DNA of 56,576 nt from positions 1 to 56,576 of the forward strand of contig JAGUZU010000059.1 of assembly GCA_020060625.1 (NCBI GenBank), read 5' to 3'. A program made the position numbers and the translations under genes. Position 1 is the stretch's first letter. Each line of letters opens with the position of its first letter. Below, piece by piece: positions 42,322 through 50,767 of this stretch. The notes under the pieces were generated by a model. The model was not told the DNA's origin, made no database searches, and saw only the letters and a program-made list of their open reading frames with translations. The DNA comes from Anaerolineales bacterium. Lineage in GTDB: Bacteria > Chloroflexota > Anaerolineae > Anaerolineales > Villigracilaceae.

Positions 42322-42672
42322 ATGACAAGGAGCGCTGATGACAGATTAGACATAACCTTTGCCGCTCTGGCAAACTCGACGCGAAGGGCAATTCTTGCGC
42401 GTTTAGCAGAGGGTGAGGCAACCGTAAATGAGTTGGCAGAACCTTTTAATATGAGCCTGCCTGCCATTTCCAAACACATCAAAGTATTGGAGCGTGCCGG
42501 TCTGATCACACAGGGACAGAAAGCGCAATATCGTCCCTGCACGATTGATGTAAAACCCCTGCAGGAAATTTCCAGTTGGACGGAGCAATACCGGCACATC
42601 TGGGAAGCGCGCTTCGATCAATTGGACAATTATATTGATCAACTCAACCCAAAGGAGAAAAACAATGAGTAA
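42322..42672 (+). CDS. ArsR-family transcriptional regulator
   Basis: A 116-residue winged-helix repressor: LANSTRRAILARLAEGEAT, then VNELAEPFNMSLPAISKHIK VLERAGLI, the recognition helix, then the wing. No metal-binding Cys pair (ELCVCDL) is present, so it is of the non-metal type commonly paired with SRPBCC proteins. It overlaps the next gene by eight bases and has a clear operator upstream. Confidence 0.92.
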   Translation: MTRSADDRLDITFAALANSTRRAILARLAEGEATVNELAEPFNMSLPAISKHIKVLERAGLITQGQKAQYRPCTIDVKPLQEISSWTEQYRHIWEARFDQLDNYIDQLNPKEKNNE

Positions 42673-43165
42673 CACGATCACAGCAAAAGAGGATTCTGTT
42701 GTAATTGAACGTACTTTCAATGCAAGCGTGGAATTCATATGGCAAATGTGGACGGACGCCGAACATTTCAAGAAGTGGTACGGACCCAAAGGCTTCACAG
42801 TGCCTGTTGCAAATATGGATTTGCGTATCGGTGGCAAACGTCTCATATGCATGGCTTCACCTGATGGCAGTATGAAAATGTGGATAGTGGGTGAGTACAA
42901 GGAAATCATCCCTACTACGCGTCTCGTCTACACCGAAAGCCCATCTGATGAAAATGGCAATATGATTTCGCCATCTGCAATGGGAATGCCTGAAGGATAC
43001 CCCGCTGTCACTGAGGTCATCGTATCACTGGAAGATATTGGCGGGCGAACAAAAATGGTGATGAAACACGTCGGCGTACCTGCGGCATCTGGCGCAGGCG
43101 GCGGCTGGGAACAGGCATTCGACAAACTGGCGGACTACGTTCAGGCTGCTCTCAATAACAAATAA
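42665..43165 (+). CDS. SRPBCC (AHSA1-like) domain protein
   Basis: A 166-residue START-like protein with a hydrophobic cavity fold: VIERTFNASVEFIWQMWTD, then FKKWYGPKGFTVPVANMDLR and the C-terminal GWEQAFDKLADYVQ. These motifs are typical of the AHSA1 subgroup that occurs next to ArsR regulators. Ligand and function are unknown. The ATG at 42665 lies within the 3' end of arsR (ATGAGTAA), implying coupling. Confidence 0.9.
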   Translation: MSNTITAKEDSVVIERTFNASVEFIWQMWTDAEHFKKWYGPKGFTVPVANMDLRIGGKRLICMASPDGSMKMWIVGEYKEIIPTTRLVYTESPSDENGNMISPSAMGMPEGYPAVTEVIVSLEDIGGRTKMVMKHVGVPAASGAGGGWEQAFDKLADYVQAALNNK

Positions 43166-43207
43166 TTGGCAGGTCTGTTTAGAAGTATTTACAAGCCGCA
43201 GCAATAA

Positions 43208-43247
43208 TTCAGGGCAATGATGTGATATCTCGTATCATTGCCCTGAA
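43208..43247 (+). terminator. Hairpin after the SRPBCC gene
   Basis: TTCAGGGCAATGAT / ATCATTGCCCTGAA, a perfect 14-bp stem with a 12-base loop, followed by an AT-rich stretch. It separates the arsR transcript from the his promoter. Confidence 0.7.
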
Positions 43248-43276
43248 CATTTAATTTGCAAAATGTACAGTTTCCC

Positions 43277-43305
43277 TTGACTCATTCCCCTCCCCGTCAT
43301 AGAAT
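43277..43305 (+). promoter_or_regulatory. his operon promoter
   Basis: TTGACT at 43277-43282, a 17-bp spacer, TAGAAT at 43300-43305. The predicted start site (about 43312) is only a few bases before the leader-peptide ATG, which implies nearly leaderless translation. Confidence 0.75.
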
Positions 43306-43315
43306 ACCGCCCATC

Positions 43316-43402
43316 ATGAAATACGCGCTCAAGCACCACCATCATCATATTCAGCCCCCGCATGGTCGGGAGGTTTATGTGCGCGTACCTGTGACTAAAT
43401 AG
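43316..43402 (+). CDS. hisL: his operon leader peptide
   Basis: A 28-residue ORF, MKYALK then five consecutive His codons (43334-43348), then IQPPHGREV and on to a TAG at 43400. A sixth His follows at 43361. It stands between a good promoter and a terminator upstream of hisG, exactly where a his attenuator leader belongs. No Shine-Dalgarno is present because the ATG lies at the predicted 5' end of the mRNA. The peptide itself needs no further function. Confidence 0.88.
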   Translation: MKYALKHHHHHIQPPHGREVYVRVPVTK

Positions 43403-43455
43403 CAGATACCCATACTTCACCTCATCAAGCCCCGACCCTGCGTCGGGGCTTTTTT
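43355..43455 (+). promoter_or_regulatory. his transcription attenuator
   Basis: Four alternating strands can be seen: 1, CCCCG (43356-43360); 2, GGTCGGG (43364-43370); 3, CCCGACC (43431-43437); 4, GTCGGGG (43442-43448). Strand 2 pairs with either 1 or 3, and 3 with either 2 or 4. A ribosome stalled on the His codons would cover strand 1, freeing 2 to pair with 3 and preventing the terminator. With ample His-tRNA the ribosome moves on and the 3:4 terminator forms. Confidence 0.85.
43427..43455 (+). terminator. Attenuator terminator of the his operon
   Basis: AAGCCCCGAC-CCTGC-GTCGGGGCTT followed by TTTTT, a textbook intrinsic terminator 130 bases before hisG. Confidence 0.92.
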
Positions 43456-43468
43456 GTTATTTCAATTC

Positions 43469-43570
43469 TGTCATGCTGAGCATAGCGACACATGCACCGC
43501 GCTGCGGATGCAGTGCGGTGAGCATCTCTACGACAATCCTAGAGACCCTTCGCTATCGCTCAGGGTGACA
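43469..43570. repeat. Palindromic repeat, family C
   Basis: TGTCATGCTGAGCATAGCGA at the left, TATCGCTCAGGGTGACA at the right, with the core of the 37647-37746 copy in inverse orientation. It lies between the attenuator and hisG, inside the his mRNA. Confidence 0.88.
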
Positions 43571-43587
43571 AACCAAAAGGAACTTAC

Positions 43588-44595
43588 ATGACCCAACAAC
43601 CCACCCTCCGTCTCTCCCTTCCCTCCAAAGGACGCCTCATGGACGACTCGCTCGATTTCCTCGCCGAGTGCGGACTCTCCGTGCAGAAGCTCAACCCGCG
43701 CCAGTATCAAGCGAAGATGCCCGCCCTGCCCGAGTTGACCATCCTCTTTCAACGCCCAGGCGATATCGTCGTCAGCGTCCGCCAGGGCAGCGTGGACTTT
43801 GGCATCACCGGCATCGACGTGCTAGAAGAAAAGCGCGGCGACAATGGCGAGATCATCGTCCTGCATGACGAACTCGGTTATGGCGGCTGTGCGCTCATGC
43901 TCGCCGTCCCCGAAGCATGGACGGAAGTCACCGACATCCCTTCACTGAAAAAGTACACAGCGAGTCTAAAACGTCCGCTAAGAGTCGCCACAAAATTCCC
44001 CGTCCTCACCGAACGTTTCCTCAACATGCAGAACATTCCGCACGCGCTCATCGCCGCTGAAGGGACGCTCGAAACCGCACCCACCATCGGCTATGCCGAC
44101 ATCATCTCCGATCTCGTTTCATCGGGGCAAACCTTGCAAGACAATCGTCTGCGCGCATTGCCCGATGGAGTCATTCAGGCTTCGCAAGCCGCGCTGATCG
44201 CAAACCGCAAAGCCTTGCAAACGAATCCACAAGCGCTCGAAATGGCGCGTCGCTTGCTCGAGTACATCGAGGCGCATCTTCGGGCGAAGGAAAATCTTCT
44301 GGTCATTGCGAACATGCGCGGGCGGAGTCCCGAGGCGATTGCATCCAAACTTTTCGCGCAAACATCGATCGGTGGTCTGCAAGGTCCCACCATCAGCCCC
44401 ATTGTCACGCGCGAATCAAATCAAGATTGGCACTCCGTCACTGTCGTCGTGTCGCGCAAACGTCTTCCGCAAGCCATCGCCGAATTAAGAAACATTGGCG
44501 GAAGCGGCATCATCGTCTCGCCTGTCACTTATATTTTTGAAGAAGAGCCGCCGCGCTACAATGCCATGCTTGCGGCGCTGAAAGGACAATCATGA
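43588..44595 (+). CDS. hisG: ATP phosphoribosyltransferase
   Basis: A 335-residue enzyme for the first step of histidine synthesis, joining ATP and PRPP. LRLSLPSKGRLMDDSLDFL and SVRQGSVDFGITGIDVLEE match the catalytic domains, and ETAPTIGYADIISDLVSSG the PRPP loop. The length beyond about residue 240 indicates the long form with its own C-terminal regulatory domain, consistent with no hisZ nearby, so feedback inhibition by histidine is expected. First gene after the attenuator; its stop overlaps hisD. Confidence 0.95.
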   Translation: MTQQPTLRLSLPSKGRLMDDSLDFLAECGLSVQKLNPRQYQAKMPALPELTILFQRPGDIVVSVRQGSVDFGITGIDVLEEKRGDNGEIIVLHDELGYGGCALMLAVPEAWTEVTDIPSLKKYTASLKRPLRVATKFPVLTERFLNMQNIPHALIAAEGTLETAPTIGYADIISDLVSSGQTLQDNRLRALPDGVIQASQAALIANRKALQTNPQALEMARRLLEYIEAHLRAKENLLVIANMRGRSPEAIASKLFAQTSIGGLQGPTISPIVTRESNQDWHSVTVVVSRKRLPQAIAELRNIGGSGIIVSPVTYIFEEEPPRYNAMLAALKGQS

Positions 44596-45935
44596 AACAA
44601 TACGACCCGCAAACCGCACGCCAAACCATCCTCAAACGCACCCCGCCCGATGAATTCCCCGTCAGCGCGCGCGTGATGGGGGACATCGAAAAACTTTTTG
44701 GCGAACGCTTGACCGCCGAAGCCGCCGTGACTCGCATTTTAAAAGACGTGCGGACTCGCGGTGACGCTGCCCTTCAAGATTGGACACAGCGCCTCGATTC
44801 AATCGACCTCAAACCTGCTCCCGTTTCGACGGCTTTGATCCAGTCCGCGTTTGATTCGATCTCGCCTGCCCAGCGGGATGCACTTGAAAAAGCCGCCGCC
44901 CGCGTGGAAGGCTTCCACAAAAAACAACCGCTGACCTCATGGTTCACCAACGAACTCGGCGGCGCCGTCGGGCAGATCATCCGTCCGATTCAACGCGTCG
45001 GTTTATACGTCCCTGGCGGTACGGCTCCGCTTCCTTCAACGGTGTTGATGAGCGCCATCCCTGCACGAGTGGCAGGCGTTAAAGAGATCGTCGTCATCAC
45101 ACCGCCCAATCGTGAGTTTGCAAATTCTGAAGTGCCCATCAATCCCATCATCCTTGCCGCCTGCGCCATCGCAGGCGTGGACGAAATCTATGCCATCGGC
45201 GGCGCGCAAGCAATCGCCGCCCTCGCGTATGGGACAGAAACCATCTGCCCCGTAGCCAAAATTTTCGGGCCCGGCAATCTCTTCGTCACATTGGCAAAGC
45301 GACAAGTCTATGGCGTGGTTGGCATTGACGGGCTAGCAGGTCCCACCGAAACCGTGGTCATCGCCGACGACTCTGCCAACCCCGCCTGGGTCGCCGCTGA
45401 CCTGCTCGCCCAAGCCGAACATGACTTGCTGGCTTCTGCCATTCTGCTCACCCCCTCCCAAACCCTCATTCAAAAAGTCCAAGCCGAAGTTGCGACTCAG
45501 ATCGAACAACGCAGCCGCGCAGACATCATCGTCGCTTCGTTGGAGAATCGCGGCGGCGCCGTCCTCACCCGCGACCTCGCCGAAGCCGTTGACCTCGCCA
45601 ATGAGTATGCGCCTGAGCACTTGGCATTATCCGTCAATGAACCGTGGCGCTGGGCGGAAAAGGTCAATAACGCTGGCGGAGTCTTCATGGGTGAACATTC
45701 CTTTGAAGTGCTCGGCGACTATCTTGCAGGTCCCAGCCACGTCATGCCGACAGGCGGCTCCGCCCGCTTCGCCTCCCCGCTCAACGTATGGGACTTTGTC
45801 AAAATCGTCAGCCTCGTTGCACTCAATGATAAAACCGCGCAGACAGTTGGTCCCATCGCCGCGACTCTCGCGCAGTCTGAAGGGCTGGATGCGCACGCGA
45901 ATGCGGCGTTGTTGCGGAGTGATATGTCACTCTGA
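44592..45935 (+). CDS. hisD: Histidinol dehydrogenase
   Basis: A 447-residue zinc enzyme catalysing the last two oxidation steps to histidine. Family motifs include GLYVPGGTAPLPSTVLM, AIGGAQAIAALAYGTE, KIFGPGNLFVTLAKRQV, DGLAGPTETVVIADD and EHSFEVLGDYLAGPSHVMPT. An ATGA overlap with hisG couples translation. The last codons and stop (SL, TGA) fall in a family-C palindromic repeat. Confidence 0.96.
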   Translation: MKQYDPQTARQTILKRTPPDEFPVSARVMGDIEKLFGERLTAEAAVTRILKDVRTRGDAALQDWTQRLDSIDLKPAPVSTALIQSAFDSISPAQRDALEKAAARVEGFHKKQPLTSWFTNELGGAVGQIIRPIQRVGLYVPGGTAPLPSTVLMSAIPARVAGVKEIVVITPPNREFANSEVPINPIILAACAIAGVDEIYAIGGAQAIAALAYGTETICPVAKIFGPGNLFVTLAKRQVYGVVGIDGLAGPTETVVIADDSANPAWVAADLLAQAEHDLLASAILLTPSQTLIQKVQAEVATQIEQRSRADIIVASLENRGGAVLTRDLAEAVDLANEYAPEHLALSVNEPWRWAEKVNNAGGVFMGEHSFEVLGDYLAGPSHVMPTGGSARFASPLNVWDFVKIVSLVALNDKTAQTVGPIAATLAQSEGLDAHANAALLRSDMSL

Positions 45936-46004
45936 GGGAGCGATAGCGTCCGAAGAGTCTCTGGCAATTGGCGTAGAGATTCTTCGCTTCGCTCAGAATG
46001 ACAT
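45925..46004. repeat. Palindromic repeat, family C
   Basis: TGTCACTCTGAGGGAGCGAT at the left, CTTCGCTCAGAATGACA at the right; it fills the hisD-hisC gap and supplies the hisD stop codon. Confidence 0.85.
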
Positions 46005-46017
46005 TATTGGAGTAACA

Positions 46018-47109
46018 ATGCAAATCCGAACCCACCTCGAATCTCTTCCCCCATACACCCCCATCGAACCGTTCGAAATCTTATCGGCAAAGATCGGGCG
46101 CGAACCGTCGCAGATCGTCAAACTCGACGCGAACGAAAACCCCTACGGGGTTCTGCCCGCCGTCCGCAAGGCGCTCGCGGAGATGGATTTTCCGCACATC
46201 TACCCCGACCCTGAGTCGCGTGCCTTGCGCCAGTCGCTGGCACAGTTCACAGGCGTGGACGAAGACTATCTGCTTGCAGGCTCTGGCGCGGATGAATTGC
46301 TCGACCTGCTCATGCGCGTCTTCCTTGAGCCGAACGAGTGCATCCTCTCCTGCCCGCCGACGTTCGGCATGTATCCCTTCGATGCCGAGTTGAACGCTGC
46401 GCGTTGTATCGAAGTCCCGCGCAACCCAGACTTCTCTTTGAACATGGATGGCATACGCAAAGCAGTAGATGAATACAAGCCAAAGTTATTGTTCATCGCT
46501 TCACCCAATAACCCCGACGGCTCTTTGATCCCATCGGATGTGATGGATGAATTGCTCTCGCTTCCGCTGTTGGTGGTTCTCGACGAAGCCTACATTGAAT
46601 TTGCGGGCGAGAATCTCGGCGCAAGCCTCAGCCGAATCCGTGAAGTGCCGCAACGAGAGAATCTCATTGTGTTGCGCACGTTCAGCAAATGGGCGGGGCT
46701 GGCGGGTTTGCGCATCGGCTATGGCGCGTTCCCTAAGTGGCTCATGCCCACCTTGTGGAAGTCCAAGCAGCCATACAATGTCAACGTCGCCGCGAGTGCT
46801 GCCGCGCAAGCGTCACTGGCGAACGTAGACGAGTTGAAGGTGCTGGTCGAAAAACTCAAGGATGAAAGAACCCGCCTCCTCTCCGCACTGACGGAGATTC
46901 CGTACCTCAAGCCGTATTCTACACAATCAAACTTTATCCTCTGCCAGGTGGGCGGACGCGATGCTGCCGAATTGAAAGCCAAGTTGGCGCAGGAATTCGG
47001 AGTCTTCATTCGCTACTTCAACAAACCTGGGCTGCGAGATCACATCCGCATTAGTGTGGGAAGACCGAGTGATACGGATGTTTTGTTGGAAGCGTTGAAA
47101 CGGTTATAA
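46018..47109 (+). CDS. hisC: Histidinol-phosphate aminotransferase
   Basis: A 363-residue PLP-dependent aminotransferase of fold type I, seventh step of the pathway. IVKLDANENPYG, LAGSGADELLDLLMR, FIASPNNPDGSLIP, VLDEAYIEFA and the PLP-Lys motif TFSKWAGLAGLRIGYG are present. The ATG at 46018 (after GGAGTAAC) is chosen; the frame is open upstream but that part is antisense-like overlap with hisD. Confidence 0.95.
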   Translation: MQIRTHLESLPPYTPIEPFEILSAKIGREPSQIVKLDANENPYGVLPAVRKALAEMDFPHIYPDPESRALRQSLAQFTGVDEDYLLAGSGADELLDLLMRVFLEPNECILSCPPTFGMYPFDAELNAARCIEVPRNPDFSLNMDGIRKAVDEYKPKLLFIASPNNPDGSLIPSDVMDELLSLPLLVVLDEAYIEFAGENLGASLSRIREVPQRENLIVLRTFSKWAGLAGLRIGYGAFPKWLMPTLWKSKQPYNVNVAASAAAQASLANVDELKVLVEKLKDERTRLLSALTEIPYLKPYSTQSNFILCQVGGRDAAELKAKLAQEFGVFIRYFNKPGLRDHIRISVGRPSDTDVLLEALKRL

Positions 47110-47111
47110 GG

Positions 47112-47169
47112 TTCAAGGTTGAAAGTTGAAGGTTCTTAACCTGCGACCTTAAACCTTCAACCTGTAACC
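47112..47169. repeat. Palindromic repeat, family A
   Basis: GGTTGAAAGTTGAAGGTTCT at the left, CCTTAAACCTTCAACCTG at the right; between hisC and hisB. Confidence 0.8.
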
Positions 47170-47180
47170 AAAGGAGAACC

Positions 47181-47768
47181 ATGAGAACTTCGGAAGTATC
47201 CCGTCAAACAAACGAAACACAGATTGAAATTAAATTGAACTTGGATGGCACGGGCAAGCATGAGATTTCCACGGGCGTTGGGTTTCTCGACCACATGCTG
47301 ACCCATCTCGCCGTGCATGGTCTTTTTGACCTGACCATCAACGCCCAAGGCGATCTACACATTGACGTCCATCACACGGTGGAGGATGTGGCGCTGGCGT
47401 TGGGTCAAGCCTTTGACAAGGCGTTGGGCGACCGCAAGGGAATTGTCCGCATGGGAGATAGTTTCGCGCCGATGGATGAGACTCTTGCGCACGTGGCAAT
47501 GGATTTGTCGGGGCGTCCGTATGCGGTGGTGCAAGTCGAGTGGCACACGCCCTATGTGGGTAATATCCCTGTGACGTTGTTCCCGCATTTCTTCGAGTCG
47601 TTTGCAGTTCAGGCACGATGTAATTTGCATGCGCGAATCTTGTACGGGCGCGATGACCATCATCGAGCCGAAGCGCTGTTCAAAGCCTGGGCACGCGCGT
47701 TGGATGCGTCCACGCAGTTTGATGCGCGGAGGGGTGGGAGTATCCCATCCACAAAAGGCAGTTTGTAA
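47181..47768 (+). CDS. hisB: Imidazoleglycerol-phosphate dehydratase
   Basis: A 195-residue dehydratase-only HisB. The metal-binding motifs [12 protein letters not shown] and [30 protein letters not shown] and the C-terminal IPSTKGSL are all present. There is no N-terminal phosphatase domain, so histidinol phosphatase must be supplied by another gene. Confidence 0.96.
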   Translation: MRTSEVSRQTNETQIEIKLNLDGTGKHEISTGVGFLDHMLTHLAVHGLFDLTINAQGDLHIDVHHTVEDVALALGQAFDKALGDRKGIVRMGDSFAPMDETLAHVAMDLSGRPYAVVQVEWHTPYVGNIPVTLFPHFFESFAVQARCNLHARILYGRDDHHRAEALFKAWARALDASTQFDARRGGSIPSTKGSL

Positions 47769-47769
47769 T

Positions 47770-47845
47770 TCGCCCTTATCCCCAACCCTTCCCCCGAAGG
47801 GGAAGGGAGCCCCCCTCTCCCTTTGGGAGAGGGTTAGGGTGAGGG
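47770..47845. repeat. Palindromic repeat, family D
   Basis: CCCTTCCCC-CGAA-GGGGAAGGG and CCCTCTCCC-TTT-GGGAGAGGG hairpins in tandem, between hisB and hisH. Confidence 0.88.
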
Positions 47846-47860
47846 AGCGAAAGGAAAATT

Positions 47861-48472
47861 ATGAAAGAAATCATACTGATAGACGCAGGCACAGGTAATC
47901 TTCGCTCGGTGCAGAAGGCGCTGGAGAGTGTCGGCGCGAGTGTGGAACGAACTGACGACCCACAGAAGGTCTTAACTGCGCAAAAAGTTGTGCTTCCTGG
48001 CGTGGGCGCGTTCGGTGATTTTATGGCTGGCATGAAATCCAAGGGACTCGATGATGCTGTGAAGCAAGTCGTTGGGCGCGGTGTGCCGATGTTGGGAATT
48101 TGCGTCGGGATGCAAGCCTTGTTCGAGATCGGGGAAGAGATGGGCGAGCATGAAGGCTTGGGTCTGCTGCGCGGCACGGTGGTGAAGTTTGCAGATACGC
48201 TATCGGTGAAGATTCCGCATACGGGTTGGAATCAGGTTCAGGTTAAGAAAGAGGCGGCGCTCTTCGATCAAATCCAAGATGGGGCGTATGTCTATTTCAA
48301 TCACTCGTATTACTGTCAGGCGGGCGATCCATCTGATGTGATCGCGGAAGTGGATTATGGCATTCGCTATGCGTGCGCGGTGCGGCGCGAGAATGTGTTT
48401 GGCGTGCAGTTTCACCCTGAAAAAAGTCAGGCGGTGGGGCTGCGCATTTTGAAAAATTTTGTGGAGGCGTGA
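47861..48472 (+). CDS. hisH: Imidazole glycerol phosphate synthase, glutaminase subunit
   Basis: A 203-residue class I glutamine amidotransferase that supplies ammonia to HisF. The nucleophile motif is LGICVGMQALFEIG, and the His/Glu of the triad are in GVQFHPEKSQ. The opening ILIDAGTGNLRSVQKAL is typical. AAAGGAAAA precedes the ATG. The stop overlaps the hisA start by one base. Confidence 0.95.
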   Translation: MKEIILIDAGTGNLRSVQKALESVGASVERTDDPQKVLTAQKVVLPGVGAFGDFMAGMKSKGLDDAVKQVVGRGVPMLGICVGMQALFEIGEEMGEHEGLGLLRGTVVKFADTLSVKIPHTGWNQVQVKKEAALFDQIQDGAYVYFNHSYYCQAGDPSDVIAEVDYGIRYACAVRRENVFGVQFHPEKSQAVGLRILKNFVEA

Positions 48473-49245
48473 TGTTTACGATCTATCCCGCGATCGATCT
48501 GCGCGGCGGCAAAGTGGTGCGATTGAAAGAGGGCGACCCCGCGCGGATGACGTCGTACAGTGATGACCCCGCCGAGATGGCACAGCGTTGGATCAACGCT
48601 GGCGCGGCTTGGTTGCATGTGGTGAATCTCGATGGCGCGTTCGGTGAAAGCGATGATGCAAATCGCGCGGCGCTTGAATCAATTTTGAAACTCGGTGCGC
48701 GTGTGCAATTTGGCGGTGGGATGCGTTCTTTAGATTCAATTGAAGCGGCATTGTCGTTGGGTGTGAGCCGTGTTGTGTTGGGAACGATTGCGATTGAACA
48801 ACCTGACATCGTGCGTGATGCGTTGACTCGTTTCGGCGCAGAACGAATCGCCGTTGGAATTGATGCGCGCGATGGACTCGTGCGAACTCGCGGATGGAAA
48901 GATAACAGCGGCGTGCCTGCGCTTGACCTCGCGCTTCAAATGTCTTCGTTTGGGCTGGGTACCGTTATCTTTACCGATGTCAGCCGCGACGGTTTGGGCA
49001 GTGGGTTGAACATCCCTGCGACGCGAGAGTTATCTGAGAAGAGCGGACTGGATGTCATCGCTTCGGGCGGCGTACATACGATTGACGATGTAAAGGCGGC
49101 GAAGGATGCGAGGTTGGCAGGCTGTATCATCGGGCGGGCGTTGTATGATGGGACGGTTGATTTGAAAGAGGCGATTGCCCTCATCCCTAACCCTTCTCCC
49201 GACGGAGAAGGGAATCAGTCCCCTCTCCCTTTGGGAGAGGGCTAG
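48472..49245 (+). CDS. hisA: ProFAR isomerase (phosphoribosylformimino-AICAR ribotide isomerase)
   Basis: A 257-residue TIM-barrel isomerase. The opening [14 protein letters not shown] supplies catalytic Asp8-type residue; [18 protein letters not shown] and [12 protein letters not shown] are typical HisA motifs, and [11 protein letters not shown] the phosphate site. ATG at 48472 is preferred over a GTG one codon upstream. About 20 C-terminal residues ([19 protein letters not shown]) are encoded by a family-D palindrome that reads through the natural end. Confidence 0.94.
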   Translation: MFTIYPAIDLRGGKVVRLKEGDPARMTSYSDDPAEMAQRWINAGAAWLHVVNLDGAFGESDDANRAALESILKLGARVQFGGGMRSLDSIEAALSLGVSRVVLGTIAIEQPDIVRDALTRFGAERIAVGIDARDGLVRTRGWKDNSGVPALDLALQMSSFGLGTVIFTDVSRDGLGSGLNIPATRELSEKSGLDVIASGGVHTIDDVKAAKDARLAGCIIGRALYDGTVDLKEAIALIPNPSPDGEGNQSPLPLGEG

Positions 49246-49254
49246 GGTGAGGGA
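49178..49254. repeat. Palindromic repeat, family D
   Basis: CCCTTCTCCC-GACG-GAGAAGGG and CCCTCTCCC-TTT-GGGAGAGGG; it overlaps and extends the 3' end of hisA and reaches to the hisF Shine-Dalgarno. Confidence 0.88.
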
Positions 49255-49263
49255 GGAGTTCCT

Positions 49264-50037
49264 ATGTTAGCAAAACGAATTATCCCTTGTTTGGATATCA
49301 ACGATGGGCGTGTGGTGAAGGGCGTGAACTTTGTGAACCTGCGCGATGCGGGCGACCCCGTGGAGCAGGCGCGTCTGTACGATGAGCAAGGCGCGGACGA
49401 GTTGGTGTTCCTCGATATTTCCGCCACACACGAAGGACGCAAGACAACCTTGGAGTTGGTGAGCCAAGTCGCAGAGACGGTCTTCATGCCATTGACCGTC
49501 GGCGGCGGAATCCGCGAGGTGGACGATATGCGCAATCTGTTGCTGGCTGGTGCGGACAAGGTCAGCGTCAATTCGGCGGCGGTGAAGCGACCTGAATTGC
49601 TTTCCGAAGGCGCGAGTCGCTTTGGAGCGCAGTGTATTGTGCTGGCAATTGACGCACGTCGCAATGGGTCAAGTTGGGAAGTGTATGTGGCAGGCGGGCG
49701 CACTCCGACGGGCATTGATGCGGTCGAGTGGGCTGCCCGTGGCGTGGAATTGGGCGCGGGCGAGATCCTGCTCACCAGCATGGATGCCGATGGCACGCTC
49801 GCGGGTTATGACTTGGAACTGACGAGTATCATCTCGAACATGGTCTCTGTGCCTGTCATCGCTTCGGGCGGGGCGGGGATGCCAAGTCACTTTGCGGAGG
49901 CGCTCACGAAAGGTATGGCAGATGCGGCATTGGCGGCGTCCCTGTTTCATGATGGGAAGTTGAGAATCCCTGAGTTGAAAGAGGAATTGGCAGGGCGGGG
50001 CGTGCCTGTGAGAATTTCAGAAGAGAAAAAGAATTAA
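49264..50037 (+). CDS. hisF: Imidazole glycerol phosphate synthase, cyclase subunit
   Basis: A 257-residue TIM-barrel cyclase partner of His[21 protein letters not shown] (catalytic Asp11-type), [33 protein letters not shown] and [12 protein letters not shown] are diagnostic. The start follows GGAGGAG, part of which is repeat-derived. The end has a charged tail (ISEEKKN). Confidence 0.96.
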   Translation: MLAKRIIPCLDINDGRVVKGVNFVNLRDAGDPVEQARLYDEQGADELVFLDISATHEGRKTTLELVSQVAETVFMPLTVGGGIREVDDMRNLLLAGADKVSVNSAAVKRPELLSEGASRFGAQCIVLAIDARRNGSSWEVYVAGGRTPTGIDAVEWAARGVELGAGEILLTSMDADGTLAGYDLELTSIISNMVSVPVIASGGAGMPSHFAEALTKGMADAALAASLFHDGKLRIPELKEELAGRGVPVRISEEKKN

Positions 50038-50104
50038 CCACAGAGCGCACAGAGTTCACAGAGATTTTCATTGTTTCTCCGTGTTCTCTGTGTGCTAAGT
50101 GGTG
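50036..50104. repeat. Palindromic repeat, family F
   Basis: CCACAGAGCGCACAGAGTTC at the left, TGTTCTCTGTGTGC and AAGTGGTG at the right; between hisF and hisI. Confidence 0.85.
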
Positions 50105-50117
50105 AAAAAGAGGTTCT

Positions 50118-50444
50118 ATGGAAATCAAATATGATGCGAATGGACTTGTCCCTGCGATTGTGCAGGATGTGGCGACAAAAGATGTATTGATGATGGCGTG
50201 GATGAATGCTGAGTCTTTGCGGTTGTCTCTTGAGAAAGGTGAAGCGGTGTTCTGGTCACGCAGCCGCAAGGAGATTTGGCATAAGGGCGCGACATCGGGC
50301 AATGTGCAGAAGGTGGTTGAAGTCCGTGTGGATTGTGATGCGGATACGCTTTTGATTCTGGTTAATCCTGCGGGTCCGGCGTGCCATACGGGCGAGCGGA
50401 CGTGTTTTTATAGATCGGTTGGCAGGTTACAGGTTGAAAGTTGA
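50118..50444 (+). CDS. hisI: Phosphoribosyl-AMP cyclohydrolase
   Basis: A 108-residue stand-alone His[51 protein letters not shown] and [13 protein letters not shown] hold the zinc- and magnesium-binding residues. The last residues (RLQVES) and the stop lie in a family-A repeat. Confidence 0.95.
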   Translation: MEIKYDANGLVPAIVQDVATKDVLMMAWMNAESLRLSLEKGEAVFWSRSRKEIWHKGATSGNVQKVVEVRVDCDADTLLILVNPAGPACHTGERTCFYRSVGRLQVES

Positions 50445-50483
50445 AAGTAAAACCTGCAACCTTCAACCTGCAACTTGAAACTG
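50423..50483. repeat. Palindromic repeat, family A
   Basis: GCAGGTTACAGGTTGAAAGT at the left, CCTGCAACCTTCAACCTGCA at the right; it supplies the hisI stop. Confidence 0.8.
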
Positions 50484-50491
50484 GAGCAAAA

Positions 50492-50767
50492 ATGAGCATT
50501 CAATGGTTGTTCGATGTCATTCAAGATCGAAAAAATAACCCCAACGAGAAATCGTACACAACGAGTCTGTTCAATGAAGGTTTGCCGAAGATCGCGCAGA
50601 AGGTGGGTGAGGAAGGGACGGAGGTTGTTGTGGCGGCGTTGGCGCAGGAAGACCAGAGATTAATTGAAGAGGTTGTAGACTTGACGTATCACACGCTCGT
50701 TCTGCTTGCCGTGCGCGGATTAACTCCCGCCGATGTGATCGCGGAGTTGGAGAAGCGGCATAAATGA
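50492..50767 (+). CDS. hisE: Phosphoribosyl-ATP pyrophosphatase
   Basis: A 91-residue all-helical pyrophosphohydrolase. SYTTSLFNEGLPKIAQKVGE and EGTEVVVAALAQED carry the metal-binding Glu cluster, then EEVVDLTYHTLVLL. The ATG at 50492 is the family start; the in-frame GTG/ATG at 50441 would add repeat-encoded residues. Its TGA overlaps the next ATG. Confidence 0.94.
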   Translation: MSIQWLFDVIQDRKNNPNEKSYTTSLFNEGLPKIAQKVGEEGTEVVVAALAQEDQRLIEEVVDLTYHTLVLLAVRGLTPADVIAELEKRHK

